64,000 nucleotides of DNA from Strigops habroptila. Lineage: Eukaryota; Chordata; Aves; Psittaciformes; Psittacidae. The stretch covers positions 37,980,949-38,044,948 of the forward strand of contig NC_044302.2 of the NCBI RefSeq assembly GCF_004027225.2, in the 5' to 3' direction. How positions within the stretch are numbered: position 1 is the first letter of the stretch; each line of letters opens with the position of its first letter. Below, piece by piece: positions 9,316 to 22,789 of the stretch. Position numbers and translations under genes: made by a program. The notes beneath the pieces are model-generated. The model had not been told where the DNA came from and ran no database searches. It saw nothing but the letters and a program-made list of their open reading frames with translations.

Positions 9316-12300
9316 TACTTTAGTGGTGCCTATGGCCCACTTCAAAAGATGTATCAGAGGCGAGGACAGCAGAGGCTGCAGCTGCCACACAGGTACTAGT
9401 GTGTGTGTGCCCTGAGGCCCTCCCTGGGGCTCACTTACCGGTGTGTACCTGCAGCCATCCCTGCCTCCCCACCCGGGCTGGCCTCTACCAGTGGGCACTG
9501 TGGGGCCCAACCCAGATGGCAATGGGCCTCTTTCAGTTGACCCTGACAGGCTCAAATAAGGCCCATTGTAACACCTTGGATGCTATTAGTGGAACTTACT
9601 TTAATGACTGGTTTAGAGCAGCTCTGTGTGCTGTAAATTATAGACAAATTTTTTCCTATTATATCTGTATTATCCCACCTCCAAAATGAATAGATGCCTA
9701 AACCAGAGGACCTGACAATTAAAAAAAAAAAGTCCTTTGCTGCGCTTAACCTGCATTACCCCAAAGTACATACTTTATGTGGCTATACTACCTGTTTTGT
9801 TACAGTGCGGTTAACACAGTTCACAGTAATATGAAATCACTAATCATGATTAGGAAAAAAAAAAAATCAAATTTGCTGGTCAGGTTTCCAAGGCTTTAAC
9901 TTTTATCCTTTCTTTCTTATCCCTGTTATACTGATTGTCAAAACTGTTTTTTAAAGTTTTACTGTTTTGCTTGGGTTTGTGTTTGTTTTTTTGACAGGGT
10001 GAATTACTGCAAGTTAAAGCTTGTTCTTGAAGTTGGTTCCATTTCTTCTACCTTGTGAATACATAATACAGAAGGATGAATTAAAGATTCCCAACAGACA
10101 AGCACACTTGGACTTTTTATATTAGTATGATGAATCTGCCATTAATATTGCTATAATTGTTTTATTTTTATAGGCATAAAATCAGTTCCCTTAGTGACTA
10201 GTTATAAGGTTTATTGATTTTTACTACACATCATTCATCTGTAGCTTATTCTTATTGTCTTGTTCTGAACACATTCAGAAGTCTCACAGTGGTGGCATAC
10301 GGCAAATTAGCCTCATAAAAAATGGGAACGAAGGGGTGTTTTCTTTCAAAAGGGGATATTGTGAATGCAGGGCTCTTGAAATAATAAATGCCTTATTACT
10401 TCTATAGTAAAGGCTCAGATGACTTTTGTATTGAAATGTACCATTGATTTTTTTTTTTCCCCAGCCTTGACCATTAATGCTTCTGCAGCAAACAGGTCTT
10501 ACAAATTCATGCTGTTGATGACTTTGATTTAGTTGTGGTTTAAGATTGAGTATTGTAAGTAACTGGAATGAATTACTCGGATACAGTGTAAGCAATAGTT
10601 AAAGTTACAACTAATGGTATAGCTTTATTACATCCTTGAAGTCTGTAAGAACAGCTAACATCCATTGCCATTTATTGTCTTCCTCCACTTAAGGTTACTG
10701 TCTTCCCTCTATTGTTACAGCTTTCCTTTTGGTTTAACACTTGCCATGCGACCTCCTTAGAGGCTGTGCAACAGTGAGCATGACTCCCTGGTTCAACACT
10801 CACCAAAGCCAGAAGGGATCCACACATATGTCCAAGCACTGATGTGCAGCTGCCATGGTCATTTTCAGCACTAATCATCCAAAGGATGATCAGACTGAAG
10901 CAGTAATATGAAGAAGACAATTTATAAACCTGGGAACTAAGAGCTGCAGAGGCTGGTCCCTGCAAAGGGGCAGCTGAAGCAGCATGATACAAATACATTT
11001 GCATTCTTTTCCACAGGAAGGGCTTATACTTCTTTTTGACCCCTCCAGGTGACACCTCTAACACTGCTCGTCTGGCAGCAGTAATCTGTGACCCTGCTCC
11101 TATCTTTCATCCAGATGTTACTGGATATCTTGCAAAGGTGAAACAAGGCTTATGCATTACACTTACTTGAGTTTCTAGCCTGTCTGTGGAATGCAGCTAC
11201 AGAAATTAAAGGTCCTTCAGTAGCAGCCCACCACACCCAAAAAAACAGCCAGGGAGCTACTGCCTGCAGCGCTTGCACTGGGAAAAGTTGGACATGAACA
11301 GAGAAGAGGTTGGAGGTTTTTGTTCGGAAACAGACAGGGGTCTAACTGACTGAGCTGGCTGGCTACCAGGACTGGACTAGAGCTGGGAAAATGGGGGCTA
11401 GGAGTAATATTTCTCCAGTTTTCTGATTTTAGATTCCTTGGTGGCTTTAGGGAACACCTGAGAACTCACAGAGCTAATTCTGTGCCACGTCATTCCCCCC
11501 TCACTTCTGAAAGGTGCACTGGTTGAGCTAGTCCCACTTGTGACTCTGGCAAGTGCTGGCAGGGCAAGTGTCCCCAAAGGACATGAAATTAAGAGAGCCC
11601 TTGAAGGTATCGTAAAACACACCAGAGACTGTTGATAGCACAAACACAGGCATAAGCAAAGAACAGCACAGTGCCCTCCTGCAGCTCTCCACCCTGGCTT
11701 TTCTTAGGGAACCGGCAAAAGAGTCAAGCAGGGAGACTAGTTCGTGTTTCCTTCTGGCATCACAGTCTTGTCGCTATCTTTATCACAACTGGCAAATGTA
11801 ACTGTCTTCATCTTTCTGTCTCCCAGTTTCACTCTAGTGTTTGCTAGCTGCACTCTCTCGCTCCTTTCTTCTCTCCCCTCTGTACCCTACTTGCCCACTT
11901 AATAAGCCCTCTCACACTCATTTGATATCATCAAAACTCTATGCAGCTAAAAGCCTACATGTATTTGTGTCTCAGCTTTACATCCCTGTTTTACTTGTCT
12001 TTCTCTTTCATTTTATCATGCTCCTCCTTTTGACCTGTGTTTTTTTTTCTCTATCTTACGATGTATGTATCCTGTCTCTCTTCAGCTTGAAGTGTTTGGG
12101 ACAGAGAACATGTCTCACCTCAAATTCATACAGATTAGTTCATATTTATAGTTGCCTCTGAATAATAGCTATAGCATCTCATAGATGATAGCACAAGATG
12201 CTATGAGTAGCTAGAGCAAACCATCATTAACAAAGAGCTTAAGATAACTGGCAAAAACTATTACAGTTTTAAAAGGTATTTTGAAACCACCTAATGGGTC

Positions 12301-14684
12301 AAAAATTAGGAATGATACCAAGCCCACATAGGAAGTCTGAAGCTGTATCTCCTTGTGTCAGAAGAAACTGGAGATGTACAGTCATTAATTAACTGACCAG
12401 CTTTGTTCTGCTTTAGAAAGAGAGCTCTATTTTCTTCATTTGTTTCCATTTTACCCCTTTACCTAGCTTTCTGTACTAAACAGTCTAACATTACTCAAGG
12501 TGAACTACAGTTCTCCTTGCTGTAGGGGTTTTGTTTGGTGGGTTATTTTTTTTTTTTTTTTCTCCTTCATAGCTTCAGTCTTTTCTGTAAGTTTTCTTTT
12601 AGGGATTGTTATTATTACCAAGACATGCTAGAGGTTTTCATTCAGGAGAGGGGACATCAGCTGATGTTGCATGTTGCAGCGGTGGGAAGGCAGACGCCAT
12701 TAAAATCCTCACTGGATTACTGGCTGCTAGTAATTCTTGTGCAGCATGTGCTGAATAGTATTTTCAACCTCAGTAGTAACTCTGAAACTTCTTCTCTGGA
12801 CTGATAAATTAGCAAACTTAAGGATTTAGGAAAGGTAATTATTACTTGCAGCCTGACAATATTTATCATGCAGAAAGCTTGTTCTGCACTACAATATTAT
12901 AGAGAAGTGCTCTGGAGGCTTTGAATGCAGATTTTGTTATGGTGATGAACCATAATGATGATTTTGTTTTGAGATGAACTCCTGCAGACCAAGCTAGTAC
13001 CTGTAGTTCAGTTCCAGTAGCTTCATAGTCGTTTCAGCAACATTCTGCAGTCATTTTGGATGGTATAATGGTGCATGTTAACTACATGATTTCCATCATT
13101 TGAGTTTGCTGATGGTGGAATAATGCTTATTGCTTTGAGCATAATGCTACAGTATTTCTTAATGAAGTTGAATGGTGTAGCAATGCCTGCTTAAAAAAAA
13201 AAAAAAAAAATCAGGAAGCAAAGGTTCTCTGAAAGCCTGTTTAAACCCTTAATTCTGGAGACTAATTTTAAAGCATGCATCTTGACAGGAAGAGTAAATG
13301 ACTGCAGTTCCCTTAATTGTTTTCAGGGCCCTGAGGGCACTACTAAGCCTTGTCGGCCCTGCCCAGACTCCCATGGAGCCTCCTCAACTCCAGCTCAAGG
13401 ACCTAGGACCCTGTTTCAGCTCAGCCCATGGCCGTCCATCCACCCCAGGGCCACCTGATGCCCTGGGCTGGGGCTGTACTCCAGCTGCCTTGCTCCGTGG
13501 CTGGGGTTGGTGGGATGGGACTTGCCAGCCCCCAGCAGCCCCCAGCCCTGGTGGTGCTCTCACGGTTGTGAAGAGGGATGTGCAGTTTCTGCTCTTACAG
13601 GACTTGGGTTTAGTTTGTTTCTAATAGAATGGTATGTGGGGAACGGGCTTTAATAAGACCCTTACTAATATTTTCTTAACTAGACAAATGAAAGGTGAAA
13701 GAGGAATTTTGTCATTATGTTTCAAAGCAAATGCTACCAGAATAGTGGAAATGAGATGAGGAATAAAAAGTCCTGGACATGAGTGATTGAAAAACCTCTT
13801 GCATAGTTAACAGGCTGCCATAAAAAAAAAAAACAGTCCTTTTTTTCCTTATTTTTTCCACCTTTTTCCTTAGTAGTATAAACTGGTGTTTGAGAGTCCA
13901 AGTGACGCTAGAAATAACTTGAGAGGAGGGAGGAATTTTTAGTTCTTTCCATTCAATATGGGTGACTGAAAGGAAAGAGATTTGCAATTAGTTTTAAAAG
14001 GAGTTGGCCCTTAATACATGTGCTCAAAGTAAGCACCTTCCTTACACAGAACATGTTGGTGCTTGGTAAGGTCCCTATTCAACACTGGTCATCTCTGATG
14101 CCTGCTTCAGAAACATGACTCAGCCTCCTTCCTTTTGGGCTCCGTGTTCCCCAGAAGAGAGTGGGAGGAATCAGATCAAGGGGTGGATGGACAGCAGGGA
14201 TATTTGAAGTTTCTACTTTCCCATTGCTTACGCATTCCAGAGTAAGGCTTTTATAATCTCATTTTGTCCACACCTTTTCCCAGCTCTGTCACTAAGTCAG
14301 TTGAAGTGTTTGCAGGGATGAGACTCATCTAGCCACTGGTTTTTTAAACAGAGCTCCAGACAGAAAAGGTCATTAAAATGTCAATGACACAATATGTCTC
14401 CCCATGCCATACAATAAACATAACAATTTAATACTAAGCTTTGCCACAAGTATCTTCTGTACTAATTCAAGATCTTCCTACTCGGAAAGAAGGTGGCTTC
14501 CTTTAACAGAGAATTTGCCAAATCCTTAGCCTCTGTAAATGGCTTGCAGCTCTGCTGAAACCAGCTGACCACTTTCCCTTTTATCTGCCAAAAGCCTGTC
14601 CCCGTTTTTGAGTTACTTTCCTAAAGAACCAAGGTGCAGAAGAAACTGCTATAGAAAGAAATCACTAAAAATAGCAAAACAGAG

Positions 14685-14686
<2 letters not shown>
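9316..14686. other. Intergenic, start of gene desert
   Basis: No frame has convincing length or family resemblance. It holds a moderately GC-rich patch at about 9370-9560, a GC-rich islet at 13320-13570, and short A or T runs (9720-9732, 12546-12561, 13191-13210). An imperfect inverted repeat of 9-bp arms lies at 12171-12204. Otherwise I see nothing. Confidence 0.7.
13320..13570. other. GC-rich islet, non-coding
   Basis: About 250 bp rich in CCC, GGG and CCTGG words, in clear contrast to AT-rich flanks. A frame of about 100 codons crosses it but is Pro/Leu/Gly-biased, as expected of any GC-rich segment, and matches no family I know. Confidence 0.5.

Positions 14687-14724
<38 letters not shown>
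14687..14724. repeat. Poly-T run of 38 bases
   Basis: An uninterrupted T38. There is no recognisable retroelement body on either side, so it is treated as a mononucleotide repeat. Confidence 0.9.
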
Positions 14725-14725
<1 letters not shown>

Positions 14726-17700
14726 TGCTGGATGACTTCCTGTTAGGCTTGGGTGTTTCTGCAACTCAGATGAGAATTAAGTCCCTTGAGGCTGAGCAGT
14801 AATGGCTATTCAGCATAGCTCCTTATTTCTTCCTTGAGTACATGCACACAGATGTCTCTCTCTGATGTTCATGTACCCACTCTCTCTTTTGTTAGAGGGT
14901 CACACATAAATGCTATATGCATGATTTGATACTAATTTGGTTAGGGGGTTGTTTTGTAGCCCACTGGGAATAAAATAGGTCTCTAGGGTACTAATGACTG
15001 CTCAGATTTTGAGTTTTATCTCTGCACCTGACACTTTGGTCACAAGCTTCTAAAACCCATCCCACTTATAAAAGAGTTATTACTTCTAAGTTGTGGGTAC
15101 GCTAAAAGAGCAGTATATGTATGGGCCTGGCAAATAATGAAAATTTTATGCAGAAAGGTGAGGGAATGATAAAAGCTGGCTCTGATGGATAGGGAGGACA
15201 GGAGGTTTTGACGTAAAAGTGACCTAGCTGAAAACATCTGAGTCTGCTCCAAAGACTCCAGGGATGAGCTCAGTACCGAAATATAGGGATTTGGAGAGTC
15301 ACAGGTCCATCAAGGTCACCCAAGCAGCACAAGGAACAGTGGCATCTCATAAATCACTGTGCAAGCACAGGTGAGTCCCCAGGCACTGACACCAAGGGCT
15401 GCAAAGGCTCCTGGTAAAGAAAGCTCCAGCACTGGACAGGCAGATCTTCTTTACACATCTAACATGGAGCAAATGCCCTGGGAGCCAATCTGGCTATCCT
15501 AAAGTGCTTGGGTGCTTGCTACAGGCTCACATGCTACTGGTTTATGAGTTGCCATCTCAGCATGCTCTTCTTTCTTCAGTGGCACAGGTCTGCAGCATCA
15601 AGAGACGGGTATTCATGATCCAAAGGGTAGTGAGAGTTATTACGTCTGAGCACTTTACAGAAGATGAAACAGGAGAAAGCATGAGGCAGCATTAAAGTTC
15701 AAGCATGGCCTTGACAAATATTTCTTTAGAGGGCATTATAACTGTCCCACTACTCACATGCAACTCCCCTGCCCCAAGGGAACATGATTTCACTAGCTTC
15801 CAACTGCTGTACACCGACAGCCAGTCTTTTCTGTCTGCATGTGGAGACAGGAGTAAAGAGGAGTCCTTCTTTTACAGAGAAAGAGAACTTCATTGCAGAG
15901 TAGAAAATTAACAGCCAGGAGACTGTATGCGGCAAACCAGAAGTGTGTGACTCCATTTGCACTTCCTTTCATGGCAGTGAGTTGAAACCTTTGGTCTTGT
16001 TCTCTATCATTGTTTGTTGTCATTAAGTACATCAACTCTTACATTCTTTTGGGGCCTATTAAATGGCAGTATTAGATTACTAGCCGCCAGTAAAAATGAC
16101 CCATATCTCCTCATTAATTGTTCGATACATGTTTCAGAAGCCATCTTGAGTATTTTGCTGTTTGAGAAGGATATTTCCATCATGGAATATGTTAGTTCTG
16201 TCCTTTCTAGATGCTTTTGCTTTAACAGCTATATTTTTAGGCATTATACTTCAGCAGGCAGCTTAGATGAGCTCTCATCTGAATCTTCAGATGAGGAGGC
16301 AGTATTTCATATGTTCCTAAGTTCGAAATTGGTACTAGACTTTCATATTAAGTGCTACATACATTTAGTAACGTTCTGAGGGTGGGAGTTGGTGTTTTCT
16401 CTCTCTCTTTTTTTTTTTTTCCCCAAATACTGTTCATTTGAAAGGGAAAAATAAGCTTCCAGGAATTCAATTCTGACAGCTTGCTCCCGCCCCCCCCCCA
16501 TTTCTTTTAAATGACAAAATTCATTCACAGATCATTCAAATTCTTGGCAGCATCTGGTAGCAGATCCAAAGGAAAACAAATTTCACAACAAGTCATTGAT
16601 TTAATGGAGACAACATTTATCAACAATACGATTACCTCTCTATCTCACACTAAAGCTCATTTGACAAGCTTCAGTGATCAGTAGGAAGAGAATCAAAAAT
16701 CTCTCTATGTGAAATCTGTAAAGTAAACACATGACATCACTGGTTTCAGGAAAAGGTTTTGTCAGGATAGCTAAGGGCAGTGTCGGATGCAGACCACTTC
16801 ACCATTGTCCTTTCACACCCCCTCATCCCTTTTCATATTACGCTTTGCCCCTGGCTTGCTTCTTATGTTACTATGTGTGTTACTATCCATTAGTCCCCAG
16901 CGATAGCTTCAAGGTTGGGTGCTCTACTTGAATGAACAGCTGAATTACCCCTATCTTCTGACACCATCAAAACCAAATTGCTAGCTAATCACCAAGGAAA
17001 AGAGGCTTGAAGAACAACAAATAGTTCTGTGACCAGTGTAGCTAATAAAGACCAATTTTCAATGGCTTTCTTGCTGGTTTAGACTCTCAGATGTTCAATA
17101 AAGTGTGAACTTCTTATTTTTTTCCTAAATGAGGCCACTAACAGGCTGTCTCTCCTTTTCCTGCTTACCAGTACTTGTGAAATTACAGTATCTTTGGAGT
17201 ATCTGGTTTAATTGCAACTGATCAATGGACTCAGAGGTTATGTGCAAGACAAAGGTTATATGTATGGTGTGTGATCTGCAAGGATCTCCTCTGCATGGTC
17301 TTGTTGTGTATGTATCCTGAGCAGTCAAAAGCCTTAAAGATGGCAGTGAGCAGAACAGTATCTTTTCCTCTCACAAAGATGGGGTGAGAGGCATGGGTCC
17401 TCTTTCTGAAATTACTCCAATCTCTTATACCATGCTCTGCACCACAAGTAAGATGCAGAACATTTTTGGCATCATAGCTGTTAGAAAGAACATAACTGGT
17501 TCATAATTTGTTTGGGTTTAGGGTAAAGCTATGAAGAAGGAAAACTCAAATAAGCTTAGGTCATGGCTTTTCACTCCTGAATCCGTCAATAATCACAAGA
17601 ATGTATAACTTTGCAGCAGTCCATTATATTTATGTATTCAGCTGTAGGCTTTACGTGTCCCTATTATAGACACATAGGCAAAAAAGGAGCCTGGATTTAA

Positions 17701-19139
17701 GAAAAGCTATGGCCATAGTCTTTGTTTAATGCTTTTGGGTGCTAACAAACAACAGTGATTTTTTTATACTGTTTCAAAATAAGCTAGTTAAGATAGATAA
17801 AAAAAGAAGAAAGTAATTTTTGAAAGTTCCGAGTAGTAACAACATAATAGTTTCCTTATCTAAAGTTCAGTCACAACAAAGACAAAAAAAAAAATCCCCC
17901 TTGTGTCTGCTGAAGAGCTTTTCAGTTTTGTAAAAAGTCAATACCATGTTCACACTAACGTTTGCTTGCATAAAATATTGACTGTAGTCACACTGGAGGT
18001 TTTACATAAAGACTTAAAAGCAATCTTGATCGTCTGAAAGGTTCGAATTGTTTTTCCCCTTTCCTGAAAGAGTAATGAAAGGACAACTAAAAAACAGAAC
18101 TATATAGTTATTTTATAACTGGCACTAACAAATTTCACCAATTACAGAGTCCATTCTGTAAGCAATGAATGTGTGGCTCCCAATTAATCTAGTGTACCTC
18201 CAGGCAAGGTCTAAATCAGCTGGATACAGCTGAAGCAATTTGCACACAGCTAAAAGCAAATTGGAAAATAAGTGTTCCACGCTACTGCCTATCTTTCCAA
18301 GCCAAATACACAATCAGTATTCTGGCAGCAGCACTCTGTCATGTTATTTGCAGCTATCAATTTTAATTATAACAATTATTGATTGGTTGGGAAAGTGAAT
18401 AATCTAATGTTCAAATGAGGCTGACGTGGCTGCTGGGGATCTTTTTTCCCTTTCATGCACATATACATTTAGTGTTAGGAAATACCAAGCATAGAACATA
18501 CCTGCACCACAGTACTGAGCTCAGAAAACCATCACTGAAGTTGCAGTGGTGAATTTTTTGTTTATTTGTTTGTTTGTTACAACAAATATCCAGTTTAAGG
18601 ATTCACTAGTCTGCTGTACAGAAAGGTCCATATGAATTGGATTAAGGCAGGAGAGGACTGGGTTGAGGAACATAGGCCAATACTTTCAAGCTTGGACACC
18701 TGAAGTCAGACTCCTGTTTTCTTACTTATCCACCCAAATGAATGACCTATTCTCTATGGCGAGAATGCTACTGTTGCCCATTGACACCAGCTATTTTGCT
18801 AACCTACTTACTTTCAGACACAGGCTGTTTCTTGTTTTAGAACAATGCTTCTCTTGGAAAAGAGAAAAAGGAAATATCCAGCCCTCGCTGCACTAACAAG
18901 CTTTATGTGTTTTCAGCTATATAAATAGCTGGGGGAAGAGTACATCCTGACTTGAGCAGGGTCAAGTCAAGCCACAAAGGCTGAACATGAACATTCTGAA
19001 CCTGAGTATTTGGTACAGGCTGATCTGCGCTGCTAGTCAAGCGCCCTTTGTAGTGTTTCTGAAAACATTCTGTTTCCATTTGAAGTGATCCAGTAAACAT
19101 TCAGCTAATAACTACTGTATCCCAAACTAGCCCTGAAAG

Positions 19140-19470
19140 CGTGCTGCAGACTGCATCTGGCTGGGAGAGCAACAGGAGTTTCCTCCATACCTCCTGCTCC
19201 TCCTGAGCTGTAAGCTCAGATGGCAGGGGGAAGCTTTGGCAAATTTAATTCCGGGGCTTTAGGATGCTGTTGCCATGTGTGCCCAGCTTGCCCCATGGCT
19301 GAATATGCCCATTGTGCTGGGGACAGGCACTGAGGCATGGCACAGAGCTGCCCCACATCTGCTGTGGGCTGTGCTGACCCCAGCCCCAGCAAGGGAGATG
19401 AGGGCATAGCCATGCTGCCTGGCTGGCTGCTTCTCACAAGGGCAAAAAGGTAAGGAGGGCATCTGGGGCC
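19140..19470. other. GC-rich islet, non-coding
   Basis: About 330 bp rich in GCC, CCCAGC and CTG words, unlike its flanks. Open frames on the - strand (73 and 67 codons) overlap here in two phases, which is typical of base composition rather than a gene. Confidence 0.45.
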
Positions 19471-20551
19471 CTTCTTACCTTTTCTAAAGCTTTAAAGCTC
19501 TGAGCTACCACTGAGGCAGATGGGCAGGATCAGACCCAGGGTCACAACATAACTCATTTACCCGCTTTTGAGTTTAAAGCTGTGTTCTAAGTACAGGGGA
19601 AAAAAATAATTAAGCAGTTTTGCAAATAATGGCCACTGGATAACTGGCATAGCAGGTAGTGCATTGCACTGATGCCTGGAAACTGGATGGATAAGACACT
19701 GGGAAGGAAGGTCAGCTGCTGCAATTAGTTTTATCAAGACAGAATAATTTCAAGGACCTGCACAAGGAGTTAGCTATGCAGCTCCCACTGTCTTGGCAAG
19801 GCCTAGGACAGCTAATCACCTGCTTTGAAAATGTGAGCAAATGCGTCCTTGAATTGGACAAGAAGATCTCTGCCTCACTGGGAGCCAAAACAATTGTGCT
19901 TACAAGTACCTCATATTGCAATGGAAAAAAACAGAGGAAAAAGATGGCAAGGACATGGGAATGAATCCTGAATGTGCCAAACGTGGGGATGCCTGTGTTT
20001 GATAACAATATTGTTCTCTGAGGGGAAAAAAAATTAGTGGAACACTTAAATATATAGGCATGCATGCAAGATCAGCTGATGATCAGATATACCTTCAGCA
20101 CACGCACACACAGTGAGGGTAATACTGCTGTCTGACATGCCTCCTGCTCTGTCTTTTGTTTTTCTGAGCTCTTTTGTTTGGAGTTTAAATTATTTTACCC
20201 TGCCCACCAAAAATTCCAGCCTGCTCAGCTTGATGCTGCACAAAACCGCAGAGATGTCCCCCCATACTTGGCCTTCTTCCTTTCTTTCTCTTTTATTACA
20301 TTGAGGAACACCCCTCCCCCCGTGCGAAATTTCCTGTTTAATAGTATTTAGCACTATAGTATAGTTGTAATACAGAACCATGAAAAATTATAGACTGCAG
20401 TCCTTTAATCTGGCATATAGCAGTGTGATTCATATTTTGTTAGGCCATAAATTGATAATCTCACAGCTTCTCTATTATTTAAAATATAGTATTAATATGA
20501 AAATTGCTGTGTCTGTCCATAACTTTGGGATCAGAAATGTACCTCAAGGGA

Positions 20552-20635
20552 TCCTGCTCCATCTGCAATAAGTGCTTTTCACTTCAGATTAATATATATT
20601 CATTTGCCCTGTCAGCCTATGCAGATGGAGCAGGA
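20552..20635. repeat. Perfect 16-bp inverted repeat, 52-base spacer
   Basis: TCCTGCTCCATCTGCA (20552-20567) is the exact reverse complement of TGCAGATGGAGCAGGA (20620-20635). The spacer is AT-rich. It may be a remnant of an old palindromic repeat. Confidence 0.75.
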
Positions 20636-21279
20636 CTCAAACCACACGGGGTCAAGTAGGAGACCAATTAGGCAAAGTTATTTTTAAGTTCGGGGGGGCA
20701 CAGGGTCAGCACGCTAGAGAGCTTTAAGCACCTAAAGATGTAGATAGGTGTCTTATGTATTTTCAGAAGTGCTATCACACTGCAGCCAAGGGGAGTTAGG
20801 CATCTGGCAACTATCTTGTGAAACACATTTTAAGCTTCCTGCAAAGCTTTCCTGAGCGCTATTGGAAATCCAGCTGCTCCTGCCATAGGAGGGTTCAGGC
20901 TACACAGCAGAGGCCACCAGTAGTTTCACATTCCAATCCCCGCTGTCACAAGTCTGTTGAGATTTAGCTTCATGGCCAAGATTCATGTGGCAGCGCTCGG
21001 ATGTGCTTATGTTGCTCAGGAGGACATACGTACATCATCAGTCCTGGGAGTTCAAAGCACCAGGGAATAGATCAGGAGACAGGAAAGCCAGTGGCCATGC
21101 GTGAGCAAGCTGCACGCAGGCATGGCATGGGGATCTACTCATTCAATACTCTTCTCTGTGCTCTGCATAAAGGAAGGTCAAGGAACATAAACCCAACCAC
21201 TTTCCAGCTAGCTCAGCTATCAGCAGTAGCCACAAGCAACTGCCTAGAGAACAGCAAAAGCAGGGAACATATTTATACT

Positions 21280-22045
21280 AACACTCCCCCATTTTCTGAC
21301 AATTTTCAGCCAAGGGATTTTCTATCATGTTTTTTCTATGCAATCATTTACAAACCTTTTTTCCCAAAGAGCTTGTTCAATCTTCTCTTGAATTCATGGT
21401 AAACTTTTTGTATCCACAATGTCCTCCTTTACCAGGGAGTCTCCCATATGCATTGTCCATTCAATTAAGACTCTCTGTGTGTCCTGGATGCAGCCTCTCT
21501 TATGTTTATTTGATGACCCTGGCTTCTTGTACTAGGTGCAACAGGAACCAATTTCTTCCCCAGTCATCTTTCCCCTATAACTCTCATGATTTTACAGACT
21601 TTAACGTATTCCACCATAAGTAATCTTTTTTCCACACTAAAGACTCCCAGCCTAATCCTTCCCCCCCCCCCCCGCCCCCCCCTGTATGGAATCTATTAAT
21701 CATCCTTGTCATTTTTCTCTGAACCTTTTCTATTTCTAGATAGTTGTTGAGACTCATAGCTATCTTTCGATTGTACTACAGCCCATTTATTCCTTCCTTT
21801 AACTTCCCGCATTTTAGCCAGTGATTTTCCTGTATGTGTTTTCATGCTGGTGAGTTTCTTTAAAAGGCATGGTGAAGTTCCCTGTCAAAAGCCATTTGGA
21901 AACCCAAGCAGACAATACCATAGGGACAATCTGGTCAAATCATCCTTTTCTATATGCTTGCTGATCTCCTGATTGTCAAGAGGTTTGTAAGGCCTTAATT
22001 CCCTTGCCAGGAAAGGTATACAGAAGCCAAGTTTGGAAACGCATT
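21280..22045 (-). mobile_element. Ancient CR1/L3-like LINE fragment
   Basis: Read on the - strand, the stretch carries diverged patterns of the 3' half of a CR1/L3 LINE. The block at about 21690-21730 recalls the widely shared 'CATCCTTGTCATTTTTCTCTG' region. The block at 21860-21990 recalls the reverse-transcriptase part. It is interrupted by a poly-C run and has no intact frame. Borders are approximate. Confidence 0.5.
21661..21682. repeat. Poly-C run
   Basis: Thirteen C, one G and eight C in a row. Length is prone to sequencing error. Confidence 0.85.
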
Positions 22046-22274
22046 TTGTGTTGGTATCCAGCATGAAGGGGAAGGAAAGTCATTTAGAGTTATGAGTACT
22101 TTGACATTTTAATCTAGTTCTGTATATTGTCTTGTGATTATATACAGATTTAGAATAGGGCAGATAAGACATAATCCTTAGGAAACTTTTTATGACACAA
22201 CTTAGGAAGATGAGAAACATGTACCCTGAGCCATATTTCATTAAATACACCTCTTTTTTTTTACACCTGCTTTG

Positions 22275-22625
22275 TTCTTAGAATTGCAGAATAATTTCTG
22301 CTTGAAGAGACCTGTGGAGGTCTGTAGTCCAACATCCATCTCAAAGAAGGTTTGATTAAATGAGGTTGCTCAGTGCTGAAGATATTTATCTTCAAAGATG
22401 GAAATCCCACACCTCTCTAGGCCTCTGTTCCAGTATTTCACCACTTTCACAGTGAAAATTGCCTTTATTATACCTAGTTGAAATTTCCCATGTTCCAGCT
22501 TGTATCTTTTTGTCTTTTCTCCTACCTTGTCTAGCTTTGGCCCCACTTTCTCTGCATCCTTCCATTAGGTAGCCATAGCCTACAGCCTTCCTTTCTGAAG
22601 TCTGAACAAACCCAGTTCTTTTTAA
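22275..22625 (-). mobile_element. Old CR1 3' end
   Basis: Read on the - strand, this is a diverged CR1 3' end. The motifs for 'ttggaagagacct', 'agtccaac' and the 'TTCCAgTaTTTCACCAC...TTTCaCaGTGAA' block appear in the right order, and the terminal GAATTGCAGAAT lies near 22280. No frame survives, and it is much more diverged than the 34801 copy. Confidence 0.7.
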
Positions 22626-22653
22626 ACAAAAAAGAAGCGATGCATTGGTGTCA

Positions 22654-22674
22654 CAGCAGCAGCAGCAGCAGCAG
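22654..22674. repeat. (CAG)7 microsatellite
   Basis: Seven perfect CAG units outside any supported coding frame. Confidence 0.9.
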
Positions 22675-22789
22675 CATGTTTCAGTTCTCGATCTTAGCAG
22701 TGAACGGGACAGGGCCAGGATGTGAGTGTTATCCACATGGTATTGGAAGAAATCCTTAACAAGTTTTTTAATTAGGTTACTCAAAAATA

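Larger units (their letters stand above)
14725..21280. other. Intergenic, no gene seen
   Basis: AT-rich unique-looking sequence. Short C runs (about 16488-16499), a T run (16410-16422), a GC-rich islet (19140-19470) and a 16-bp inverted repeat (20552-20635) are the only distinct items. The open frames are short and look random. Confidence 0.65.
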
